Assembly: GCA_030645615.1 (NCBI GenBank)
Contig: JAUSNB010000005.1
Coordinates: 120,726 to 184,725, forward strand
DNA length: 64,000 nucleotides
Direction: 5' to 3'
Source of the DNA: Actinomycetota bacterium
GTDB lineage: Bacteria; Actinomycetota; Actinomycetes; S36-B12
Made by a program: the position numbers and the translations under genes. Each line of letters starts with the position of its first letter. The first letter of the stretch is position 1. Shown piece by piece: positions 21,718 through 30,546 of the stretch. Under the pieces are notes generated by a model, which worked only from the letters and a program-made list of their open reading frames with translations, was not told where the DNA came from and did no database searches.

Positions 21718-24717
21718 CTAAGCGGCAGTGCCGGACGTGTCCTCCGGCGTCGGGGTCGGCGACGGCGCGGGGGTGGTGGCGTCGGGGACCAGCTCCGGGA
21801 AGAGCAGGGCCTCGGCCGCCGCGGCATCGTCCAGCGCCCGCTTCAGCTCCTCCTGCGCCTGGCCATAGGCGGCGAAGTCGCCCCTGGCCAGGGCGAGCCG
21901 GCCCTCCTCGTACGCCGCCTCGGCGCGCGCGAGCGCGCCGGCAAGCTGCGTTGCCGGGTCGCCCGGCTCGGTCGGGGTCGGGGTCGGCGTCGCTTGCCCC
22001 TCGCCCTCCCCGCTGGGCACGTCCGGGTCGGGCAGCGGGTCGACCGTCGCGTCGGGGCTGGCGCCGAACACCTTCGCCAGGGCCACGTCGAGGGAGTTCT
22101 CCAGCGCCACGGTGGACCCGTAGCCGACGAGCACCTTCCGCAGCAGCGGGTAGCCATCCTGGGCGGCCCGGATGAACACCGGCTCGACGTACAGCAGGCC
22201 ACCGTTGAAGGGCAGGCTCAGCAGGTTGCCGAGCTCGACCTCGGACCCGCCCTGGCGGAGCAGGCTGAGCTGGGAGGCGACGACGGAGTCGGATTCGAAG
22301 TTGTTCTGCACCTGCTGCGGGCCAGGGATCGTCGTGTTGCTCGGCAACTGCAGGACACGGATGGTCCCGTACCCATCGCCCGGCGCGGAGTCGACGGCCA
22401 TGAACGCGGCCAGGGTCTGCCGGCGCTGCGGCGCGAAGGTCGTCGTCAGCGAGAACGTCGGCGCCTCCTGGTCCGGCATCTGCAGGGTCAGGTAGTACGG
22501 CGGCTGGAAGACCTGGGCCGGGCTGACCGTCGGGTCGTTCGGGACGATCCACACGTCGGTGCCGTTGTAGAAGGAGGCGGCATCGGTGACGTGGTAGCGG
22601 CTCATGATGGCCCGCTGGATCTTGAACATGTCCTGCGGGTAGCGCACATGGTCGAGCACAGCGGCGGGCATCGCGTCGAGCGGCTCGACGACGCCGGGGA
22701 AGGCCTTCATCCACGTCTGCAGCACCGGGTCGCTCGGATCCCATGCGTAGAGCGTCACGGTGCCGTCGTAGGCATCGACGGTTGCCTTGACGGAGTTGCG
22801 CACGTAGTTCGCCTGATCGCGAGGAACCAGCGCACCGGGCACCGCCCGCTGGCTGACGGAGTCGCTGGTCGCGTCGCTGACGCTCACCCGGCTGCTGTAC
22901 GGGTAGTCGTTCGAGAGCGTGTAGCCGTCGACGATCCACTTGATCCGGCCGTCGACCACGACCGCATACGGATCCTGGTCAAGGGTCAGCCAGGGCGCGA
23001 TCTTCTCGACCCGCGTGATCGGGTCGCGGTCCCAGAGCATGCGCGAGTCGGCATTGACGAGGTCGCTCAGCAGGATGTTGGCGTCCTGGAACTTCGTCGC
23101 GAAGATCACCCGCCCGAGCAGCGAGCCCATGGGCACGCCGCCGGTGCCCTGGTAGGTGTTGTTGGCCTGGCCGGTCGCGCTCGCGTCGTCGGGGAAGTCC
23201 AGCTCCACGGGTGGCGAGCCGGCCGGTGCGCCGACGATCGAGTAGGCGGGGCTGAACTCGCCGAAGTAGACGCGCGGCTGCTCGATGTCGAGCGCACCGG
23301 ACGACGGGATGTCGCTCTCGAAGAAGTCCGGCTGGCCGTTGGAGTCCGCGGTGTTGTCGTACGCCGCGACGAAGCCGTACCCGTGCGTGTAGACGAGCCG
23401 GTCGTTGGTCCAGTTGCGCTGGCCGTCGGGGATGCCGGCGAGATTGATCTCGCGGACGGCGACGACGGCGCCGCGCTTGGCTCCGTCGAGTTCGTAGCGG
23501 TCGACGTCGAGCCGCGGGTTGAACGCGTAGTAGCCGCGGATCTGCTGGAGCTGGTTGTACGTCGGCGAGACGACGGCGGGGTCGAGCAGCCGGATGTTGT
23601 TCAGCGTGCCGGCGCTGGCGTTGAGGGTGGCCTGCGTCGGCGGGCTCACCGTGCCGGGGTACGGGCTCACCTCGGCGTCCGCGATGCCGTACGCGTCACG
23701 GGTCGCGTCGATGTTGCGCTGGATGTAGGGCTCCTCGCGGACCAGCTCGCTGGGACGCACCTGGAACTGCTGCACGAACAGCGGGTACAGCACGCCCACG
23801 ACGACGCTGGTGAGGATCAGCAGCCCCGCGCCGATCGTCGGGATCACCCAGTGCCGGCGCAGTGCGTTGAAGAAGAACAGGAGCGCGACGAGCACCGACA
23901 CCGCCGCGAGGATGTTCAGGGCGGGAAGCACGGCGTTGACGTCGGTGTACTTCAGGCCGGTGAAGCCCTGCACGAGCTGCTGGCTCTGCGTGGCCAGGCC
24001 GAATCGGTCGAACCAGTAGGAGACGCCCTTGACCAGCACGAACAGGCCGATGATGACGGACAGCTGCGTCTGCGCAGCGGCGGTCGCGCGGTCGCCGCGC
24101 GGCTGCAGCCGCAGGCCGCCGTACAGGTACTGCACGACGAGGACCGCGACGAACACCAGGATGACCATCGCGAATGCGTAGTCGATGAGGAACCGGATGA
24201 ACGGCAGCGTGAACGTGTAGAACGACAGGTCCATGCCGAACTGCGGGTCCGTGATGCCGAACTCCGTGGCGTTGCGCCACAGCAGGTAGGTGCCCCACTC
24301 GGACGACGCGGTGAGGCCGGCGATGACGCCCAGGCCGATGCTGGTCGCCAGCGTCAGCCGGCGGCGGAACGGCTCGAGCGCCATGCGATACCGCTCGAGG
24401 CTCGCCTGCTCGGGCGTCATGCCCCGGAAGGCCGGGCGGGTGCGCCAGGCCAGCCACATGCTCAGCCCCACGACCGTGCCCATGAGCAGCCCGAAGCCGA
24501 GGAACATCACGGCGCGGGTGACCAAGCTGGTGGTGAAGACCTCGGTCTTGTCGACCGACACGAACCACAGCCAGTCGGTGTAGAAGTTCGCGAAGAGGAC
24601 GAACGCGCCCACGAGGAGGACCAGGATGATGAGCGTCGGCAGCAGCACGCCGCGCCGCCTCGGCCGCGCCTGCGCCGGTGCGCCCGCCTCACCCATGCCG
24701 GGCATCTCGAAACTCAT
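21718..24717 (-). CDS. UPF0182 family membrane protein
   Basis: A 999-aa protein. About seven membrane segments occupy the first 300 residues (LLPTLIILVLLVGAFVLFA onward), then a large domain with the UPF0182 hallmarks (VRPSELVREEPYIQRNIDATRDAYGI, YTHGYGFVAAYDN, PYSSRVSVSDATSDSVSQ), and an acidic Pro/Thr-rich C-terminal tail. It corresponds to Rv3193c of M. tuberculosis. Function unknown. It follows the PDZ protease gene by 24 nt. Confidence 0.95.
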   Translation of the reverse strand: MSFEMPGMGEAGAPAQARPRRRGVLLPTLIILVLLVGAFVLFANFYTDWLWFVSVDKTEVFTTSLVTRAVMFLGFGLLMGTVVGLSMWLAWRTRPAFRGMTPEQASLERYRMALEPFRRRLTLATSIGLGVIAGLTASSEWGTYLLWRNATEFGITDPQFGMDLSFYTFTLPFIRFLIDYAFAMVILVFVAVLVVQYLYGGLRLQPRGDRATAAAQTQLSVIIGLFVLVKGVSYWFDRFGLATQSQQLVQGFTGLKYTDVNAVLPALNILAAVSVLVALLFFFNALRRHWVIPTIGAGLLILTSVVVGVLYPLFVQQFQVRPSELVREEPYIQRNIDATRDAYGIADAEVSPYPGTVSPPTQATLNASAGTLNNIRLLDPAVVSPTYNQLQQIRGYYAFNPRLDVDRYELDGAKRGAVVAVREINLAGIPDGQRNWTNDRLVYTHGYGFVAAYDNTADSNGQPDFFESDIPSSGALDIEQPRVYFGEFSPAYSIVGAPAGSPPVELDFPDDASATGQANNTYQGTGGVPMGSLLGRVIFATKFQDANILLSDLVNADSRMLWDRDPITRVEKIAPWLTLDQDPYAVVVDGRIKWIVDGYTLSNDYPYSSRVSVSDATSDSVSQRAVPGALVPRDQANYVRNSVKATVDAYDGTVTLYAWDPSDPVLQTWMKAFPGVVEPLDAMPAAVLDHVRYPQDMFKIQRAIMSRYHVTDAASFYNGTDVWIVPNDPTVSPAQVFQPPYYLTLQMPDQEAPTFSLTTTFAPQRRQTLAAFMAVDSAPGDGYGTIRVLQLPSNTTIPGPQQVQNNFESDSVVASQLSLLRQGGSEVELGNLLSLPFNGGLLYVEPVFIRAAQDGYPLLRKVLVGYGSTVALENSLDVALAKVFGASPDATVDPLPDPDVPSGEGEGQATPTPTPTEPGDPATQLAGALARAEAAYEEGRLALARGDFAAYGQAQEELKRALDDAAAAEALLFPELVPDATTPAPSPTPTPEDTSGTAA

Positions 24718-24741
24718 CCAGCCAACCTACGTCACGTCCGG

Positions 24742-25827
24742 CTACGGGGCATCGGCGGCCGGGCACGAGCCGACCGGCTGCCCTGCCGCGTGCGCCCGGA
24801 TCGCCTCGATGCCGTCCGCGAGGGTCTGGACGGGCACAACGGCCAGCCCGTCCGGGACGTGGCCGGCGGCCTCGCTGCAGTGCTCCTCGGGCATGAGGAA
24901 GAGGGTCGCGCCGCTGGCGCGGGCCCCGGCCAGCTTCTGCCGGATCCCGCCGATAGGACCCACGGTGCCGTCGGGCGCGATGGTGCCCGTACCGGCGATG
25001 TGGTTGCCCTGCGCGAGGTCGTCAGGGGTGAGCTTGTCGACGATCCCCGTCGCGAACATGAGCCCCGCGCTCGGCCCGCCCACGTCCTCCAGCGTGAAGG
25101 CGATCGGGAAGCCGGCGGAGTAGACCTCGCCCACCCCGATCCCGATGAAGGGGATGGACGCGTCCTCGGGGTTGGGGGCCGACCTCACCTCGACGACCTG
25201 CTCCTGCCCGTCCCGTTCGATGCCGACGGCAAAGGTCGTGCCGATCGGCTGCGCACGCACGAGCTCGGCCACCTGCGCAGGCGCCGTGATCTCGACGCCG
25301 TCGACCGTGAGCAGGTGGTCGGCCGGCTCGAGCACGCCCGCCGCGGGCGAGACCGAGTAGACCGTCGTCACGGCGACGGCGCTCTCGATCGGGCGGTCGA
25401 GATAGCCCATCGCCGCGGCGATGGCATCGGACTGGGACGTGCTGAAGCTGATCGCCTGGCGCCGCTCCACCTCCTCGCCCGTCTCGTCGTCGGGGAAGAT
25501 GAGCTCGCGCGGCACGACCGCATCGTCGGGGTCCAGCCACGACGCGATGGCATCGACGAAGACGAGGCCGCCCCGCGGGCCACCGGATTCCAGGACGGTG
25601 ACCATGTCGAGGCTGCCTGTGGTCGGGAAGGTCTCGGCGCCCGAGATCTGGATGACGGGCTCGCCGTCCTGCTCACCGATGACGTTGAACGTCGGGCCGG
25701 GGGCGAGCTTGACGAACGGCACGGGCAGGAGGAACGCGGCCACGAGCAGGGCCAGCGATGTCATCGCCGCGACGATGAGCATCCAGCCACGGCGGGTGGG
25801 GTGATGCGCGGCGCTCGGCTCGCTCAT
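24742..25827 (-). CDS. membrane-anchored PDZ and Lon-like serine protease (YlbL family)
   Basis: A 361-aa protein starting at the ATG 25825-25827. One N-terminal membrane segment (MLIVAAMTSLALLVAAFLLPV), a PDZ domain (about residues 140-220, YSVSPAAGVLEPADHLLTVDGVEI) and a Lon-type catalytic domain with Ser in GGPSAGLMFATG and Lys in GGIRQKLAGA. Equivalent of Rv3194c. Its start overlaps the small membrane protein stop as ATGA, so they are coupled. Confidence 0.93.
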   Translation of the reverse strand: MSEPSAAHHPTRRGWMLIVAAMTSLALLVAAFLLPVPFVKLAPGPTFNVIGEQDGEPVIQISGAETFPTTGSLDMVTVLESGGPRGGLVFVDAIASWLDPDDAVVPRELIFPDDETGEEVERRQAISFSTSQSDAIAAAMGYLDRPIESAVAVTTVYSVSPAAGVLEPADHLLTVDGVEITAPAQVAELVRAQPIGTTFAVGIERDGQEQVVEVRSAPNPEDASIPFIGIGVGEVYSAGFPIAFTLEDVGGPSAGLMFATGIVDKLTPDDLAQGNHIAGTGTIAPDGTVGPIGGIRQKLAGARASGATLFLMPEEHCSEAAGHVPDGLAVVPVQTLADGIEAIRAHAAGQPVGSCPAADAP

Positions 25828-26027
25828 CGGGTCTCGTCGTCGTGGTCGGGGTCGTCGACGTCGTCGGGCGGGAGCGGCCGTTCCATTGCCTCCTGCATCT
25901 TCCGCAGGCTGGCCATGCCGTCCGCCGCCGTCGCCGGCTTGGTCGGCCGGCTGCGGAACATCACGAACAGCACCGCGAGGACGGTGGCCCCGATCGGGAT
26001 CAGCCACCACGCCAGTGCCGACACCAC
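25824..26027 (-). CDS. small membrane protein
   Basis: A 67-aa protein: one membrane segment (ALAWWLIPIGATVLAVLFVMF) and a charged tail (MERPLPPDDVDDPDHDDETR). It is the first gene of the unit leading into the PDZ protease and UPF0182 protein. No family recognised. Confidence 0.75.
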   Translation of the reverse strand: MVSALAWWLIPIGATVLAVLFVMFRSRPTKPATAADGMASLRKMQEAMERPLPPDDVDDPDHDDETR

Positions 26028-26510
26028 GTGCCTCCCTTGCCTGTTGTGCCTAGACGGCCCGGGGCCGCGCCCCGTTCCCGAGTCCGGGACCTCGCAAGGT
26101 TACGTGGTCGCGCCAGGGCGCGGACCGGACCCGCACATGCGACGGACCCCCGGGGCTCTCCGCGCCACTCGCCTTCCCCTGCGAGCGCGCGTGTTATCCC
26201 GGGGGTCCAACGGCGCCGAAACTAGGTACTGGCGGAGCGGGAGTCAATGAGAACGGCGCAATCCGTTCACCCGCCCTGTGGACATGGTGTGCAGGGGCTG
26301 GGGACGGACCAGCGTGTCGCTGTGGACGGGACGTGCACGACGCTGTGGACAAGCCTGAGGATGACGGCTCAACCACCTCGCTGACCAGCCAAAACGCTGC
26401 GTCGCGCCTGTGGACGAAAAATAGTCACGGTCCGTTGCCGGATGTTCACCGGCCCGTGACCTTCGTCCAGCGCCCTTGGCCGACGGCCCGGCCGGGACCA
26501 CACTTGCCCG
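26028..26510. other. 483-bp gene-free stretch
   Basis: No coding sequence. It lies between divergent genes and holds a long nested hairpin (26144-26208) and four same-direction TGTGGAC sites (26277, 26321, 26344, 26409). Both starts need promoters here, but no clear -10/-35 could be chosen by eye. Confidence 0.6.
26144..26208. ncRNA. long nested hairpin, possible structured RNA
   Basis: GGACCCCCGGG (26144-26154) pairs perfectly with CCCGGGGGTCC (26198-26208). Inside, CGCG pairs with CGCG and CTCGC with GCGAG around a CTTCCCCT loop, giving one three-step stem of 65 nt. It has no flanking T run on either strand, so a simple terminator is less likely. No known RNA family recognised. Confidence 0.35.
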
Positions 26511-26684
26511 GTGGCCTTCTCCTTGTCCTCGTGGCGCGAGGAGGTCGCTCGTGCGGCACTGGCTTCGGACGAGGACGCGCTGCGCCAGCTGTTCTCCGAA
26601 GGCCAGGCGGCGCTGGGAGAGGCCGCCGCCGTGGAGTGGGCATCGGCGCTGTCCGGCCTGGACGGGACGGCGGTGACGGGCTAG
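26511..26684 (+). CDS. possible 57-aa protein (GTG start)
   Basis: GTG at 26511 opens a frame encoding MAFSLSSWREEVARAALASD, then EDALRQLFSEGQAALGEAAA and a short tail ending GTAVTG. The composition is that of a two-helix protein, and third positions are strongly G/C. No good ribosome site is seen, so it may be leaderless. The gene would be convergent with the Nudix gene (stop at 26711). No family recognised. Confidence 0.5.
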   Translation: MAFSLSSWREEVARAALASDEDALRQLFSEGQAALGEAAAVEWASALSGLDGTAVTG

Positions 26685-26710
26685 CCGGCCACGCCCGGCG
26701 AGACGGCGGT

Positions 26711-27268
26711 TCAGGCGCGGGCCGCGTGCCCAATCATGGCCAGGACGGCCGCGTCCAGCCCGTCGGGCAGGGCATCGAGGGCGAACCAGCGCAGGTCGTC
26801 GGACTCCTCGCTGATGACCGGCTCGGCATTGCCGGGCACGGTCGCCAGGAACTGCACATCGAGGTGCTCGCTGGGCGAGCCCCAGCAGGACACCGGGTGC
26901 CGGTCCACGTGAATGGGCTGGTCCGACATGGTGATGTCGGGGATGCCGCCCTCCTCGATGGCCTCGCGGATCGCGGCGTCGCGGACCGTGCCGTCACCGG
27001 GCTCGCAGTGGCCGCCGAGCTGCAGCCAGCGCCCCGCCTTGGGATGGAGCGTCAGCAGCACCTTCGTGCGCGAGTCGTCCATGACCAAGGCGCTTGCGGT
27101 CAGGTGACCGACCCGGCACGAGCGCGACATCGCGTCGGGGTGCTCGTCGAGGAAGGCGAGGTACTCCCCCGCCAGGCGGGCCTGGTCGGCATTCGGCGGC
27201 ACCCATGACGCAAGCAGCGCACGCGCGTCCGCGTGCAACGCGGCCTGGGCGTCGGCGTCCTCCGTCAC
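26711..27268 (-). CDS. Nudix hydrolase
   Basis: A 185-aa protein using a GTG at 27266-27268 that overlaps the metalloprotease stop as GTGA. The Nudix box is GHCEPGDGTVRDAAIREAIEEGG: REAIEEGG is canonical, whereas the first Glu position is Asp. The rest (SALVMDDSRTKVLLTLHPKAGRWLQLGG; HLDVQFLATVP) is family-typical. Likely a nucleoside-diphosphate-X hydrolase; substrate unknown. Confidence 0.9.
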   Translation of the reverse strand: MTEDADAQAALHADARALLASWVPPNADQARLAGEYLAFLDEHPDAMSRSCRVGHLTASALVMDDSRTKVLLTLHPKAGRWLQLGGHCEPGDGTVRDAAIREAIEEGGIPDITMSDQPIHVDRHPVSCWGSPSEHLDVQFLATVPGNAEPVISEESDDLRWFALDALPDGLDAAVLAMIGHAARA

Positions 27269-28623
27269 GTGGCGTCGGGGCCGAAGTCGAGCTCGGTGGC
27301 GCTGTCCTCGATGAAGCCCAGCGGGTCGCTGAGCCCTTCGGGGGACGGGAGCAGGTCGGGATGGCCCCAGAGCGCATCGCGCGCCTCGATCCCGCGCCCG
27401 GCGCGGACCACCGCGAAGAGCGTCGCCGCCTCCCGGGCAAGCCGGGGGCGCAGCTCCATTCCCACCAGCGTGGCGAACGTCTTCTCGGCCGGGCCCCCGG
27501 CGGCCCTCCGGCGCCGGATCGTCTCGCGCAACTGAACCGCCGAAGGCAGCCGGTCTGCGATCGCGGTGTCGACGACGTCGTCTACCCATCCCTCGACCAG
27601 GGCGAGGAGCGTCTCGAGCCGCGCGATGGCGGCCCGCTGCTCGTCGGTGTCCTCGGGCATGAGGACACCGCTGCTGAGCGCCTCTTGCAGGGCCTGCGGG
27701 TTGGACATGTCGATGTCGCCCATGGCCTCGGCCAGCCGGGATTGGTCGACCCGCACGCCACGGGCGTACTCCTCGACGGCCCCGATGACCCGTGGCCGCA
27801 GCCAGGCAACGTGCGCGAAGAGCCGCTGGTGCGCCGACTCGCGCAGGGCGAGGTAGAGCCGCACGTCGTCGACGGGCAGGCCGAGTCCCTCCCCGAAGGC
27901 CGCCACGTTGCGCGGCAGGAGCGCCGGGAGCGGCTCGCCGGTGAGGGGGATGCCGATGTCCGAGCCGCTGACCACCTCGCCGGCGAGGCCGGCGAGGGCC
28001 TGGCCTACCTGCATGCTGAAGGCGGCCGCGCCGAGCTGCTGGACCATGCCCATCATCGGGCCGAGCATCTGCGCCATCTCCGGGGGGATGCCGTCGGGAA
28101 GCATGCCGCGCAACTGCTCCGGAAGGCTCTCGTTGAGGGCGGCGAGATCCATGCCGGTGCCGGGAGTCGCCGGGCCGACGGCCGCGGCCATCTGCTCGGC
28201 GATGGGAGTGATGACGGTCCGCCAGACCGGCATCGTCGCCTCGAGCCACTCCGAACGGCTCCACGCGGCAGGTGCCGCCGTGACCGCTGGGAACGTGACG
28301 GCGGGATCCAGCCAGACATCGGCCAGCCGGACGGCCTCGACGACGGCGCGCATCTCCGCCTCGGCGACCGACGGGTCTCCCTCGGCCGCCAGGGCCTTGC
28401 GGGCGACGTCGGTCACCACTGACCAGTTCACCGGGCCACCGGCGTCCGGGCCGGACTGGCCGGCCTGGAGCATCGCGCCGAGCTGCTGCAGGGCCGCGCC
28501 GAGGCTGTTCATGTCGAAGGGGACGCCCGCACCGAACCCGGGCATCCCGCCGCCGGGCGGCGTACCGCCGCCGGAGTCGTTCGCGTCGTCGGCACCGAAG
28601 CCGAAGGGCTGGTTTGCGCTCAT
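27265..28623 (-). CDS. zinc-dependent metalloprotease, DUF2342/zinicin-like
   Basis: A 452-aa protein corresponding to Rv3195 (once labelled F420-biosynthesis associated). Low-complexity Gly/Pro-rich start, then the conserved domain with LPRNVAAFGEGLGLPVDDVRLYLALRESAHQRLFAHVAWLR, in which ESAHQRLFAH provides the HExxH-like zinc site of this group, and RRRRAAGGPAEKTFATLVGMELRPR near the end. Physiological substrate unknown. Translationally coupled to the Nudix gene. Confidence 0.9.
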   Translation of the reverse strand: MSANQPFGFGADDANDSGGGTPPGGGMPGFGAGVPFDMNSLGAALQQLGAMLQAGQSGPDAGGPVNWSVVTDVARKALAAEGDPSVAEAEMRAVVEAVRLADVWLDPAVTFPAVTAAPAAWSRSEWLEATMPVWRTVITPIAEQMAAAVGPATPGTGMDLAALNESLPEQLRGMLPDGIPPEMAQMLGPMMGMVQQLGAAAFSMQVGQALAGLAGEVVSGSDIGIPLTGEPLPALLPRNVAAFGEGLGLPVDDVRLYLALRESAHQRLFAHVAWLRPRVIGAVEEYARGVRVDQSRLAEAMGDIDMSNPQALQEALSSGVLMPEDTDEQRAAIARLETLLALVEGWVDDVVDTAIADRLPSAVQLRETIRRRRAAGGPAEKTFATLVGMELRPRLAREAATLFAVVRAGRGIEARDALWGHPDLLPSPEGLSDPLGFIEDSATELDFGPDAT

Positions 28624-28700
28624 GGCTCCACGGTATCCCGCGCGCGCAGCATCGCCATGGCCCGTTCGCCGCCAGCGTGACCGGCGCGCCCCGAGACGGC

Positions 28701-28734
28701 AGGAGGCGACGGCCCTTGCGGGCCGCCGCCTCCT
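28701..28734 (-). terminator. strong hairpin downstream of the zinc-ribbon gene
   Basis: AGGAGGCGACGGCCC (28701-28715) pairs with GGGCCGCCGCCTCCT (28720-28734) around a 4-nt loop, one mismatch. It lies 67 nt beyond the stop of the DUF5679 gene and upstream of the metalloprotease. T-poor, as common in high-GC actinomycetes. Confidence 0.65.
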
Positions 28735-28800
28735 GGTGCGTCATGGGACGCGCTGCGTCATTGCCTCAACAAGCAGGCATCGTTCAGGAACTGCCTGGGA

Positions 28801-28956
28801 TCAGGCCTTTCCGAGGATGCGGGTCACCTTGGTGCCGCAGACCGGGCAGATGCCCTTGGCGAAGCGGCGGCCGTTCGTCTCCTCGACGTTGCCAGTGAAC
28901 TCCCGCTTCTCCTTGCACTTCACGCAGTACGCCTCGCCGGTGTAGCTCTCGGCCAT
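28801..28956 (-). CDS. DUF5679 zinc-ribbon protein
   Basis: A 51-aa protein, MAESYTGEAYCVKCKEKREF, then CPVCGTKVTRILGKA. Two CxxC pairs form a zinc ribbon. The ATG at 28956 is preceded by AGGAGGG; an in-frame upstream start adds unlikely sequence. This small family sits beside the DUF2342 protease in many actinomycetes. Function unknown. Confidence 0.88.
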   Translation of the reverse strand: MAESYTGEAYCVKCKEKREFTGNVEETNGRRFAKGICPVCGTKVTRILGKA

Positions 28957-29183
28957 CGGGCCCTCCTGTTGTTCGATCAGTACCGCGTGGCCGCGGTCGG
29001 CGGCCGGTGCCGCCTGGGGGATCACCCCGTGGTCAACTCCACCCTAGGGCAGCCTCACGCCAGACCCGCGCCTTCGACACCCGGCGCGCGTCCGCATTCC
29101 GGTCGATCTGTGGATAACAAAGGATAAATGCCGCATTTCGCCCGATGTTTGTGGCGTTCCCCACGGCACGGCAGGATGCCCGG

Positions 29184-30452
29184 GTGACCCAAGCAGGCTC
29201 GCCCGACGACCCAGCGATCGATGAGGGCGCCCTCGTGGCCGACCTGCTCGACCTCCTGCGGGTGCCCTCCATGGGCGGCACGCCGGCCGAGGCGGAGGTC
29301 CAGGACCTGCTGGCCGGGCGATGGATTGCCGAGGGCCTCGAGGTGGACCGCTGGGACATCGACCTCGCCGCGCTGCAGGCCGATCCGCAGTTCCCGGGCA
29401 TGGAGGTGGCCCGGGCGTCGGCGGTCGGGGTCACGGCCACGCTGGCCGGCGACGGCACCGGGCCGGTTCTCCTGCTCAACGGGCACACCGACGTTGTGCC
29501 CCCGGGCGACCTCGATGCCTGGACCGGCGATCCGTTCGTCCCTCGCCGCATGGAGGTCGAGGGCCGGGACAGCATCGTGGCCCGGGGGGCGGCCGATATG
29601 AAGGCCGGCGTGGCCGCGATGTGGGCCGCGGTGCGTGCCGTCCAGCAGGCGGGCGTGCCGCTGCGCGGCAGCGTGGTCCTGGCCCCCGTGTCGGGCGAGG
29701 AGGACGGTGGCCTCGGCACCTTCGCGCTGCTGCGACATGGCGTGCGCGCGGACATGTGCGTCATCACCGAGCCGAGCGAGCTCGACATCGTGCCGGCCAA
29801 CGGTGGCGCCCTCACCTTCCGGCTCACCGTGCGCGGGCAGGCAGCGCATGCGTCGATGCGCACGACGGGCGTCAGCACCATCGAGAAGTTCTACCCCGTG
29901 CTCCAGGCCCTCCAGTCGCTCGAGGACCTCCGCAACGCCGAGGTCGACCCCCTCATGCACCGGTGGCCGCTGGCCTACCCGCTGTCCATCGGCACGATCC
30001 ACGCAGGCGACTGGGCATCGACCGTCCCCGACCTCCTCGTCGCCGAAGGCCGCCTCGGCGTGGCCCTCGGGGAATCCGTCGACGACGCACGAGCAGCACT
30101 CGAGGCTGCCGTGGCCGATGCGTGCGCGGGCGACGGATGGCTGGCCACTCATCCGGTCGAGGTCACCTGGTGGGGCGGCCAGTTCGCCTCCGGCCGAACG
30201 CCGGCTGAGGCGACAGTGGTCGAGGCGGTTTCCGCCGCGCACGCAGGGGTTGCGGGCCGCGTGCCCGCCGTCTACGGCGGGCCGTACGGCTCTGACCTGC
30301 GGCTCTTGGCCGGAATCGGCGGGATACCCACGGTGCAGTTCGGGCCGGGCGGCGTCCGGGCGGCGCATGCTCCGGACGAGTGGGTGCCGGTTGACGAGGT
30401 GGTCACCTGCGCGCGGACGCTCGTGCGACTCATTATCGACGTGTGCGGGTAG
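29184..30452 (+). CDS. M20-family metallopeptidase (ArgE/DapE type)
   Basis: A 422-aa protein from a GTG at 29184 (GCAGGA upstream); an ATG at 29145 is possible but lacks a ribosome site. Zinc ligands: GHTDVVPPG, ARGAADMKAG, and SGEEDGG (catalytic Glu), then CVITEPSELD and the final VQFGPGGVRAAHAPDEW. The lid domain is present (LTVRGQAAHASMRTTGVS). Likely a deacylase or aminopeptidase for small N-acyl or dipeptide substrates. Confidence 0.92.
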   Translation: MTQAGSPDDPAIDEGALVADLLDLLRVPSMGGTPAEAEVQDLLAGRWIAEGLEVDRWDIDLAALQADPQFPGMEVARASAVGVTATLAGDGTGPVLLLNGHTDVVPPGDLDAWTGDPFVPRRMEVEGRDSIVARGAADMKAGVAAMWAAVRAVQQAGVPLRGSVVLAPVSGEEDGGLGTFALLRHGVRADMCVITEPSELDIVPANGGALTFRLTVRGQAAHASMRTTGVSTIEKFYPVLQALQSLEDLRNAEVDPLMHRWPLAYPLSIGTIHAGDWASTVPDLLVAEGRLGVALGESVDDARAALEAAVADACAGDGWLATHPVEVTWWGGQFASGRTPAEATVVEAVSAAHAGVAGRVPAVYGGPYGSDLRLLAGIGGIPTVQFGPGGVRAAHAPDEWVPVDEVVTCARTLVRLIIDVCG

Positions 30453-30546
30453 CCGGAAGGCTTACCCGATCCTGACGTGGCGATGGTTACGTTCGCCCCT
30501 CGTGTGTCCGAAACTGACAGCAGGACCCTCGACGGAAGGACGGGCC

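Noticed and set aside
21709..26250. A 1513-aa plus-strand open frame
   Set aside because: Antisense to UPF0182 and the PDZ protease; typical long shadow in high-GC DNA with Arg/Asp/Gly-rich composition.
26260..26430. Chromosomal oriC
   Set aside because: Four DnaA-like boxes but no dnaA, dnaN, gyr or rpmH nearby; kept only as a possible DnaA-binding cluster.
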